A stretch of 64,000 bases of DNA from contig JAGMUV010000012.1 of assembly GCA_020744425.1 (NCBI GenBank), positions 1,364,001-1,428,000 on the forward strand. Direction: 5' to 3'. Positions 55,342 to 64,000 of the stretch are shown piece after piece. Under the pieces are notes generated by a model. That model was given only the letters and a program-made list of their open reading frames with translations. It ran no database searches and was not told the origin of the DNA. Every line of letters begins with the position of its first letter. Position 1 is the stretch's first letter. Source of the DNA: Dactylonectria macrodidyma (taxonomy: Eukaryota; Ascomycota; Sordariomycetes; Hypocreales; Nectriaceae). A program made the position numbers and the translations under genes.

Positions 55342-56403
55342 ATGTTTGTCCTTACAGGTAATGGTCCAAGAATTGCCTTGTGACAGTAGCAAAGCTAATA
55401 AAGGTCTAGGCTCAACTGGTGGCATTGGCCGCTCTGCCCTTCAGACAATCTTGGATAAAAAACTCATTCCGGTTTCACAACTCCGGCTCTCGTCTTACAA
55501 CACATCCGCCATACCTGCCAGAATTGTGAACACGGGCGTTGAGATTCGCAAGGGCAACCTTTACGAACCATCAACATTAGAGGAATCTTATTCCGGTGCT
55601 GACGTCTTGTTCCTTGTGTCGTTCCCATCGATGGGCGAGGAACGCTTTACCTTGCATCGCAATGCTATCGACGCGGCCAAGGCAGTCGGCGTCCGCCATG
55701 TGATCTATACTTCACTCTCATTCTGCGGTGGTGCGGAAGGAACTTCTAGTGTTGCACAAGTTGCTCAAGCTCATCTCCAGACCGAGTCTTACTTGAAAGC
55801 AAGTGGACTCACGTATACGATCCTTCGTATGGCATCCTACGCACATCTCTGGAACAACTTTGCTGGTTTCTTAAATCTGAGTGGCAACCCTGAGGCCACT
55901 CTGGAGGCTGTGATGCCGAATGACGGGCTTGAACATTGGGCCGATCGCAGTGAACTTGGCGAGGCTGCAGGCTATGTCATTGCCAACTGGGTGAGTGCAT
56001 CTCTCAGTAATGAGCGTCTGTGTTCATACCTTCGCAACTAACCTCAGAGTAGCAAGAGTACATAAACAAGATAATCAACTTGACTGGCCCTGAGCTCTTG
56101 TCAGGGGCGGATATCATTGAGAAGTTTATGAAGCATACCGGCAGAAAAGTCAATGTGCGCGTACTACCTGTTCAGGAGGCAATCAAGTGGCACATACAGA
56201 ATGGGAGCGTGCCTCCGGAGCAGGAAAGCTTCCTTGACAACTGGGCCAGTTGGCATACCGCAATTTCTCAAGGTGAAAAGGCTTTTCTGGACCCTACGCT
56301 GGAGAAGTTATTGGGCCGAAAGCCAAAGACAGTTGATGACCAAGCCGATGAAATTTTTGCAGTGTCTAATGAGTTGGATACTAAAGATCTCGTTGGTATT
56401 TAG
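55342..56403 (+). CDS. NmrA-like NAD(P)-binding protein (atypical SDR)
   Basis: Exons 55342-55357, 55404-55990 and 56053-56403, 317 residues. The first exon encodes only MFVLT plus one base. The 46-bp intron removal yields the dinucleotide-binding motif MFVLTGLGSTGGIGRSA (GxxGxxG type). Later features: LFLVSFPSMGEERFTLHRNA, RHVIYTSLSFCGG, SYLKASGLTYTILRMASYAH (YTILR block typical of NmrA-like proteins) and, after the third exon junction, NLTGPELLSGADIIEKF. The second intron (62 bp) ends at TAG 56050-56052. Family members are redox sensors or reductases for small molecules, often beside other oxidoreductases. The full length is normal for the family. Confidence 0.9.
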
Positions 56404-56623
56404 ATTTGACTTGACTGGGAAGGATTGCAAGGTGAAACAATGAAGGCCGGGGTTGGGGACAAATGGCGCATTGTCGTGTTGTGGATTACCATCTGGCACT
56501 AGCATAGTCCTCCATAGCTTTTGTCTAAATTCTGCTACAGTTCTTGTTGCTTGGGTAAAAACGGTTTGGAGATTTATTTGACACCCTACGTCTATTCTTT
56601 ATCACCCAGTCCTCCCTAATTAA
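56404..56623. other. Convergent 3' intergenic region
   Basis: Short spacer between the NmrA-like gene and the end of the regulator-like gene; TTAATTAATTAA at 56618-56629. Confidence 0.5.
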
Positions 56624-57731
56624 TTAATTTGCGCAGTTCCACGTACCAAGTGCAGCCGTATTTACTGCATCGGAGCTGTTATCCGAAACTGGTCGCAGTC
56701 TCACCATGTTGACGAGTTCCCCAAAACCAGAATCCTTATTAAGCTCATCATGGCATCGACTACCATTCCATAACACACTCCTCAAGATGCGCTCCAGCTC
56801 ATCTCCTGCCATCAAATTAAGCATCTCGCACAATAAGAGTCCTTTGGTCAGGAACCACTGCTTATTAGGTTCCTCTGGTGCTGCCGCAAAAGCAATATAT
56901 AGCATCCAAAGGACCCAGCACTGTCGGTCTCTGCTTGCAATCCACCATTGTTCCGTCTGCGCCTCCAATGAAGCGCGAAATCTTCTAGTAAGTTCTCCAA
57001 ACACTGGTGAATCGCCCGGAAGCTCCCTAATCATAAGATAGAGATAGATATGTGCCGCAATCTTCAACGGTACGACTTCAGACGGCTGGCCATTTCCATA
57101 CTCACCAACGCCACCCATCGGTCCATTCAATAGATTGAGACTGTATTCAGCTTCATAAATCGAGAGGCTGATCAGACTCCTATCCAGTATTCCAGAATGA
57201 CTTGAATCCATAGACAGGGATATATGTCGAAGGGTTTGGATCACAGGAACAATAGGTGATGCAGTTCCCAGGATATCCTCTGGGTTAAGCATCGCACCTA
57301 TGAGGCTTATAGATGCATTATTTAAGGGTATTAGCGGTGATATGGGCGGCTGGCAGAAACGAGGTCGACAATTCCGCACATTCGAGTCGCAGAAGTCTGC
57401 CCTGGGAGTTCTACATTAGTATAAAAAACAGGAAATAAGCCGCTTGCTACACCTTACCAAGTGGCTACTCGCTGATGTATGTCTTTTATGTTTTCTATCC
57501 CTCCCTTTTTCGCAATCATGTGTTGCAATCCATTCATATGGATATTCGCTAATTGAAACCTGCCGTTGAGATTCTGCAGGTACGTGCTTTTGTTAAACCA
57601 TGCAATCAGAAATGTGCTTGTAATTCGACATACCTCTCTGGTTGCTAGTATTGCAACAGCTGCGACTGTCGTGTCGGCCAAAACACCGTTATTCAGTTGC
57701 ATGTTGATCGCTCGAACCGCTTCGCCACCAT

Positions 57732-57739
57732 GATGAATG
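57732..57739. repeat. Target-site duplication, left copy (hAT-B)
   Basis: GATGAATG, identical to 62970-62977. Confidence 0.92.
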
Positions 57740-57747
57740 CAGAGTCA

Positions 57748-57995
57748 GACATCTATCGAATCTATCGAATGTGACTCCCGAAGATTCGAATTGAATCGAA
57801 TGCACCTCCCGTAGATTCGAATTGAATCGAATCCGAATCCCATAGATTCGAGTCGAATCGAATGCACCTCCCGCTGACTCGAATCGAATCGAATGCACCT
57901 CCCGCAGACTCGAATCGAATCGAATGCGTCTCCCATAGATTCGATATATATCGAATGCCAAGACTCGATCGGATTCGATTCGAATTCGATCGAAC
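57748..57995. repeat. Left subterminal tandem repeats of hAT-B
   Basis: Units of about 31-36 bp, each with TCGAATCGAATCGAATG (or a close variant) and CACCTCCCG/CATCTCCC-like spacer, at least six copies. The TTCGAA/TCGA cores are palindromic. Confidence 0.9.
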
Positions 57996-58125
57996 ACATG
58001 ATAAATCCCGCAAAGGTAGAAAACGTCAGACACCGTAAGACATCGCGTGACATCGTGTGACTTCGGGAGAGACGCAGCAGAACCGAGTCAATTAGGTAGG
58101 CAACGAAAGAAAGCTACTAGGCAGA

Positions 58126-60838
58126 TTACATGTCGCTCATGTCCTTCAGCGACGCAAGTGCATCAACCCATTGGCTATCACTGAGGCTAAGCAGCGGCAG
58201 TGAAGGCGTGTAGATCCCAGCTTTACTCCATGATCGAATGCACTGAGCCATCGCCACTATCTCCCTCCTCAGCCGGCTTCTCAACGGCGCCATCATACGT
58301 CCTGCACTACTAAACGTCCTCTCACTCTCTGCGGACGACGATGGGATGGTGAGCATATCAACAGCCATCCGAGACAGTCGCGGGTACCGATTGGCGTTGA
58401 CTTTCCACCAGTCAATTGGTCTGCTCTTGTAGTGGTGACTGTGGATAATATCCTCCGCACAGTACCGCGCATATTCGTCGTCAGCCATTGCTACCGCGGT
58501 CGTCTGTTTCGTCTTACGGGCGCTTTTGCGAGGATTGGACGACGCAGAAGTTTGGCTTAATATCGAACCGGCTACACTCCTAGCAAGCCTTCTCTCGATG
58601 TAATCCATTGACGCCTCATCAGTCATGGTGAGGACCTCGCAGTCAATGTCGCGTTCCTTATACGTCTCCCAGATCTCCAATAACTTCTCTTCGTAATCAG
58701 ATCGCCAGCTCCTGGCCTTAGGGGAAGGCACCCGAGACCATAGTTGATCGAGAAGGCGCCACTTCTTCGCCGGGTTGAAGACAACGGCACCCACATAAGC
58801 GGCGCTGGTCAGACGGCTGTAGTACTTGTGCAGCTTCGTCCACCCAAGCTTGATAAAGACCTTGAGCAATTTCCGAGTTTTGTTATCAAGCCCGTCATAG
58901 ATGGAAACTTCGACATCCTTCTTCTCCCTGCTCACTGGGTCCTCAACTTCTTCGAAGATTGTACCCTCGATAGCACTTTCGAGGTGGTCGAGTAGGATCT
59001 CGAAGACAGGGAAGTACTCGTCAAAACTACCACAAGTCGACCTAGTACCAGGAACACCGCTGCCCTGAAGTTGCTTGGTGGCGACTTCGAAAGGCTTCAG
59101 AAGCTTGACGAGTATCTTGATAACCTTCCAGTCGTACGCACTCAGCCGGTATTCCAGAACTGCTGGCCTTGTCCTCTCACAAGCACCCTCAGTCTCCCAG
59201 CGGTTCTGAACGTCGTTGAAGAAGGTACTGAGTGCTGGGCGGAGAAGAAAAGCCCTCTCCATCATGCGCATGTCCGAGTCCCATCGGGTGGCGTTGTTAA
59301 AGACCCAGTGGAGTGTAGATTCCTTGCCAGACTCCTTCCGTTGAGACTGAAGAAACTGCTCATACAGTTGTGGACTCGTTCGCAGCTGGATCCCAATGTT
59401 ATGGAGCATTCCTGGGGCGCCGCGCTGGCTATACTCCCTGAAAGTAGCACCGTTGATCTCATCCGGAGCTGGGTGGGATGACATGAAGTCCTCGTGAGGG
59501 TTACTAATGACGTCATTTGTATGTCTTCATCTGCATCGTCTTCCATCTCCTCATCCAGGGCCTCGTCGATAGCTTGATCAACTTGTTCCTCGTCACCATC
59601 TTGATCGTCGCCATCAGCTGCTACAATTGCTGCGAAGTTCTCCCGCTTTGAGCCATAGAGCATGGCACGCACGCAGAGGTTGAAGATATGCGCTGCGCAG
59701 CGAATCCGTCGCTCTTCAGGGGAAAAGCCATATTCAAATGCAAGATCATCAATGCAGGTGTCATTGTTGGCAGCATTGTCGAGTGTGAAGTACCCGACCC
59801 TATCAGGGTCATTGATTTGCCAGAATGCAAGCGTATCAGCCACCTCGTCGGCAAGCGATGTGCCTGTGTGTCGCCCACGGAGAGGTCGAAGTCCAAGGAG
59901 GATTCGGCGCTGGACGAAGTCGCGATCGACGAACTGAGCGTTGATTCCGAGGAACGAGACGTAAGATTTCGATGTCCAGCCATCAAAGGAGAAATGGATT
60001 TGAGATCGAGCACTGCGCAATACTTCAGTCACCGGCCCAACGGCACCTGTATACTCAGATTCGAGCATGCGAAGAAGCGTCTTCGCAGAGGGAATGAGGG
60101 CCTTATCAAGGAGCGGGTTGCCGTAAAGCAGGACCCGTTGGAACCGCTCAGTATTGACAGTCTCGAATGGCAAGTTGTGGTACGTAATCCAGTCGAGGAG
60201 GAGTAATCGAAGGCCCTTGACGTGGAATTTTCCACGCAATTTGCTGAGAAGAAACTGATCGTTAGGATTATTGAAGTCGGCACCGAGGAAGTGGTTAATA
60301 GCCTGGTCATGCAACAATGTGCCTCCCCCGCCGCGGCGCGCAGCTTCGTTCGGAGCCTTTCAAATCAGCACGGCATCGAGCCCTGGGCTAAGGGACTTAC
60401 CACAATCCCGTGGGCTTCGCGAAGGTGTTTCTTGACAGACACTCCTGTCGAGCAGACGAAGCAGAAATCTGACTTCTTCTTAAACCCTCGGGCGAAGCAG
60501 TCCGCGCAGATCCATTTCAATTTATTGACCTGTCGATGGGTGGAATGGTCCTCAACGCGGTACCCATATTGCTGCCACCATGCCCTCGTGTCTTGGCCAC
60601 CCATATAGCGCTCGAATCCTGGCCACTTCGCCCATTCTTGGCGGCCCCAGAGTGTCCAGTCAATCTTGATAAAGTCTGCGGCAGTCCCACGAGGACGGGG
60701 CGATGGGGTCATTGGCAACGACGCCGTCGGCGAAGACGAAAACTCAACGAGTTCCATCGCCCCTGGCTGATTCGAGGGGTACGGGCTTAATGAGAATGTT
60801 TCGGAAGACATCACGTCGTAGTTTAGCTTGTCGGGCAC
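58126..60838 (-). pseudogene. hAT-B transposase, two exons, one apparent frameshift
   Basis: Exon 1 is 60838-60401 (Met at 60838 or 60811). It has an N-terminal Ser/Pro arm and a BED-like finger (WICADC ... FCFVC ... KKHLREAHG). A 44-bp intron leads to exon 2 at 60356. The catalytic core is clear: HFSFDGWTSKSYV, VGYFTLDNAANNDTCIDD, RIRCAAHIFNLCV, then an acidic linker (DGDDQDGDEEQ...EEMEDDADED). Between about 59540 and 59484 the frame must change by one base to continue in GMLHNIGIQLRTSPQLYEQF, WVFNNATRWDSD and the dimerisation block YPRLSRMAVDMLTIPSSSAE, RTFSSAGRMMAPL. No splice pair fixes the shift, so one small indel has probably disabled it; a missed tiny intron or a sequence error is possible. 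Otherwise full length (about 900 residues). Confidence 0.85.
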
Positions 60839-62714
60839 TGCGGACAGATCGGTCTTGCGGGTCCTCCGAGCTGAATGGGGCTCTTAGAAGCCATTGAGGC
60901 TGCGAAGAGGCTCAAGTTATACCTATCCATAGCAGGACACGTGAGTGACACCTAATGGCACGCGTATATTACATACATTAACGCGAAATTCGCGAGGTGG
61001 CCCAGCGCCATTGAACTTACTAAGTCTTGTATGTAAGAATAAATGAAGTCAGAAGCGAGCAGTGCGAATGAAGATCTCAGTTGGCGCATCCCAATGCGAG
61101 GGAGTGGGGCGTGAGGACGCTAGAGCCGGGAAACTGCCAACCTTCCTTCCGATGATTGGTGTGGGGGAACTCTTTTAAGTGTCGGTCCACCAAGCCTCCC
61201 GGCGCTGCGCAACCAGCCAATTCATAGATCCCGGGTCCACAGCCAAGCTTTCTGGCTATCAGGTCTCGATTCTTCCTTGTTCTTCTTGACTCGAGGACCC
61301 CTATTGGCCCGTATCGTGTTACTACGCATAGAACACGGGGATGCATCGCTTCAATTCAAACCAATCCTTGCTGGCACCAACTTCGCGTTCGTTCCGCTAG
61401 CAAGGATCGATTTTTTTAAGCTCTTCGTAAACTGGCGCACATGAGGCGGAACGGTGAGGACTTGGTGGATGAGTATAGGAAGACTATTGAAACGACCTTG
61501 GCGGACGAGGAAGAAACCACACCCAAATGGCTAGCTATCTTTCCGGGGCCAATCGTGACTGACGCCGTCTCGCCGCCTCCAGCAGAGGTCGGCAGCGGCT
61601 GCTTCCAGCACTACCGCAGGTGAAGATGACAGGCCGGTCTCTTCAAGATAGCTAGGAAAGTGTCTAATTAGACGCTTTATCGGGTTGGATCGCCGCTGTG
61701 GATTGTGGCAAGGCTCGAAAAGATGAAGGTTGCAGCGGCAGATCCGGGCTTGGGTGGAAGACCGCGGACGCGGTCGGTCGGCTCGCAGGAAAAGGGCGTA
61801 TTCGGCCGGATTCAAAGAGGTCTGATAGAAAGCAGGAAATCCGCAATGAAATTGATAGTCATACAGTCTAGAAAATAACAGTGCCGTCCAGTCCCGCAGC
61901 TGAGAGGCTTCTCTGCCTCCCCAGCTGTTGAAGCTGACGTTCCTGATGATGGTCTTGTTCCTTGAAAAAATCCCCAGAAAATCCCGAGACCTAGAGGGTT
62001 GAATCTCTAGTCCCCACAACCCTATCTAACCCCTGTCCCGCCACAATCGCATCACTATACACCCCATATTCCTCAAAGGAAATTCCAAGTCAGAAGTATT
62101 CGCCTGATTATGCATTAATTGGCATGAAGAGAGGCTCTCGGTAAGAGAAACCTAGAAATACTTTTTTTTAATTTTTATTTTTTTAAAAAATATACATTCT
62201 TTTAATCCTACTAAAACATCAGCATGTATTTAGGATAACTAATCTTAGATATGGCGATGCTGGGCTTACAATCGCCGGCCTACCCTATACTATATCATTA
62301 AGAGAGTACTGCCAGCCTTACCTAATTTATAGTAGAGGTACTAGTATCTCCTAACTTTATAAGTTAGATTTTGCAGCTAAGATAACCCGTTCTTTAACGT
62401 CTCTTACGTAACACGTATTCTTTATAGACATCAGTTAAATGCCTTATTCAAAGCTATAAATTGGATTACTATCGAAATTTTATCCAGCGTCTGATTATAG
62501 ATTATCGCTAAGATGATGGGCGGCTGCAAGGTACCTAATCTGCTATGGATTTCTCTGGGCGTCTTGTTATACTTACTAACGCATCTTAACAACAACGCGC
62601 AACTATGGCCAGTAAGGCATATCAGGCTCGGTCGCGTAAGATCGCGTCATTGGCTTCTCAACGCGTTTACTGAAATTACGCGAAAAATTAGTTCCCAGCA
62701 GGTTTCAGCCAATC
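60839..62714. other. Non-coding interior of hAT-B, partly AT-rich
   Basis: About 1.9 kb without a supported gene. Frames at plus 61441-61623 and minus 62019-61531 show no motif. Bases 62155-62520 are strikingly AT rich with many TA steps, as in RIP-affected DNA, and may be a nested older insertion. Confidence 0.5.
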
Positions 62715-62960
62715 GCGGCACTCGTTCGATCGAATCGATCGATATTCGATCGAACCCTCGGCTTCGTTCGATTCGATGGCCAATCGAATGGGCTCATATT
62801 CGATTCGATGCGAATCGAACGGGTTGGTAGTAGGTTCGTATCGAATCGAATGAGCTTGTGGAAGATTCGTATCGAATCGAATGTCTTGGCGTTCGATTCG
62901 ACATTCGTAAGACTTGGCGTCGAATGAATCTATCGATTCGACTACCCATTCGATAGATGT
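62715..62960. repeat. Right subterminal repeats of hAT-B
   Basis: Words such as CGATTCGAT, ATCGAATCGAATG and GATCGAATCGATCGATATTCG, the inverted counterpart of the left array but more diverged. Confidence 0.85.
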
Positions 62961-62969
62961 CCATCCCTG

Positions 62970-62977
62970 GATGAATG
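62970..62977. repeat. Target-site duplication, right copy (hAT-B)
   Basis: GATGAATG, identical to 57732-57739. Confidence 0.92.
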
Positions 62978-63857
62978 GATAAAGCAGAATCTGACTCTCC
63001 TCGTTTTAGGTCATACTCAGTGGCCACGATGTACAAAATGGCATGTAATAGCGCCGAATCGGCTATAGCGTTCGAAAGGCAATGTTCCTGAAAGTTAAGG
63101 GCGACGATGTTCATGGAGTAGGCTTGGTGGTCTTTATGCGCATGTTAGTGCATATTTTCAAAGGAGACACTCTAGCATCGTATCCCTAGCTTAAGATAAC
63201 TTGGAAACATATATATGATGTTTGAACTTACAGTAGAATATGAGTCTTTGGCTCTTAGATCCCAGGTTGAGCAAAGTTGCATCAAAAGGGTTAAAGCGTG
63301 TGCCTAACGAAACTTCGGAACCATGCAGTACTTGGTGCTGAAGAACGGAACCCAAATCCAACTCCGAAAGTATGGCCTTGGAGTAACGAGCTTGCGGAGG
63401 TATTGTACAATCGCCGGAACTAGTCGTGCCTTTGTTGCTACGTCGTGGCCTCTTTGACACGGGGTTCGGCTTTTCATTCAATCTATACCTTCCCATATGG
63501 GCTGATTGTTGCCTGGGGGTGCGATTGGTCTCGCCCAATCCCTTTATAGCAATTGAAGGGTGATTTTGTGTCCAGACGTGGTCCCTCATCGCGTGGGAGC
63601 GAATCACCCTTAATGAATCCGCATGTTTGGTCGGATCTGCGTCTTGCGGTGGGATGCTGAAAGTGACAAATTCAAGCGGTCGTTCGTTATTATTCCTGTC
63701 AGGTGATGCAGCCTTAATGCTACCAACGGAATTCTGGGCTAAATCGATAATTAGTATCAAAATTCTACCACTGGACGACGACGGGGAAAAGTACCTTTAT
63801 GCATTCTCAAGTTTGAAGTATTTGTGAGTCCTAGGCGAGGTGAAATACCCCGCTTGC

Positions 63858-63975
63858 AGAGGTCCCAACAAGCAGTCAGTTATCAATCAGTACTGATTAC
63901 TGATTGATACTGATACGTTATCAGTATCAGTAAGCCCCTAATCAATCAATCAGTAATCAGTAACGCACGTGACCA
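63858..63975. repeat. Dense ATCAGT/ACTGAT inverted-repeat tract
   Basis: Many copies of CAGTACTGAT, ATCAGTAATCAG and GATACTGATA. The centre is near-palindromic (GATACTGATA, CGT, TATCAGTATC, about 63906-63930). It resembles the subterminal zone of another DNA transposon that continues beyond the window. Confidence 0.6.
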
Positions 63976-64000
63976 GGTTTTTCGTAGCGTCGATATTTTG

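Larger units (their letters stand above)
57740..62969 (-). mobile_element. hAT-B: 5230-bp hAT transposon with long satellite-like ends
   Basis: Termini start CAGAGTCAGACATCTATCGA (57740) and, inverted, CAGGGATGGACATCTATCGA (62969), sharing GACATCTATCGAAT. A perfect 8-bp duplication GATGAATG flanks the element. Each end has about 250 bp of tandem words built from ATTCGAATCGAAT. The transposase occupies 58126-60838 on the minus strand, while 60839-62714 is non-coding and partly very AT rich. Compared with hAT-A it has different TIRs and a different protein, so it is a separate family. Confidence 0.92.
56624..63760 (-). pseudogene. Fungal regulator-like gene (fungal_trans_2-type C-terminal region) split by a hAT insertion
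   Basis: Upstream half: an exon ending at 63232 (FVTFSIPPQDADPTKHADSL, RVIRSHAMRDHVW) with an uncertain start, a 100-bp intron, then 63131 to the insertion (YHQAYSMNIVALNFQEHCLS, LLHAILYIVATEYDLKRGES). Downstream half: 57731-57634, 57573-57458 and 57401-56624 (GGEAVRAINMQLNNGVLADT; RFQLANIHMNGLQHMIAKKG; ADFCDSNVRNCRPRFCQPP; WWIASRDRQCWVLWMLYIAF). If one duplication copy and the insert are ignored, the frame runs straight through (SDSALSIH then HGGEAV). No zinc cluster is visible. The SHAM...W motif and helical text match uncharacterised fungal regulator-like proteins, often near oxidoreductases. At present no complete product is possible. Confidence 0.8.

Noticed and set aside
61531..62019. 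162-codon minus frame inside hAT-B
   Set aside because: No recognisable motif and no splice context; probably chance within non-coding element DNA.

Overview
The window looks like nuclear DNA of a filamentous ascomycete, most likely a eurotiomycete (Aspergillus/Penicillium-type). The evidence is GT-AG introns of about 45-100 bp, many with CTAAC/CTGAC-like branch sites, and the families present: HET protein, Hsp20, arrestin adaptor, RING membrane proteins, FMP42-like MFS protein, SulP-STAS-cNMP transporter, fungal regulator without a visible zinc cluster. Transposons also fit: two hAT elements, a Tad-type LINE, Helitron pieces and a Fot1/pogo element. There is no rRNA, no convincing tRNA and no CRISPR. 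The assignment rests on pattern recognition only.

Layout. 0-4 kb: decayed Helitron and an old BED-finger hAT, both with RIP-like stop codons. 4-5.6 kb: Hsp20 gene with heat-shock elements upstream. 6-11 kb: an FMP42-like MFS gene split by an apparently intact hAT element with an 8-bp target duplication. 12-14.4 kb: hAT scrap, then a conserved protein of unknown function. 16.4-18 kb: RING protein and a LINE 3' scrap. 18-27 kb: gene-poor, with a hypothetical protein and a calpain-like protein whose catalytic Cys position is Ser. 27.1-32.6 kb: full-length LINE with a 12-bp target duplication. 34-38 kb: SulP transporter gene with a frameshift. 38-40.6 kb: HET gene with a frameshift. 41.3-43.3 kb: a mosaic of an unknown spliced gene, a PIF1-type helicase tail and an orphan LINE 5' end. 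43.5-45.9 kb: minisatellite and a stop-ridden Fot1/pogo element with long TIRs. 46-52.3 kb: MARVEL-like protein, arrestin adaptor, second RING protein. 52.5 kb: a 254-bp TIR element. 53.4-56.4 kb: divergent SDR and NmrA-like genes. 56.6-63.8 kb: a fungal regulator-like gene split by a 5.2-kb hAT with long satellite-like ends.

Together this is an accessory-type region. At least four host genes are broken: two by hAT insertion into coding exons, two by single-base frameshifts. Old elements carry C-to-T/G-to-A decay while the LINE and the two inserted hATs keep long frames and clean duplications, so mobilisation appears to have happened in more than one wave. All exon joins, frames and duplications were read by eye; family names come from recognition, not from a search.
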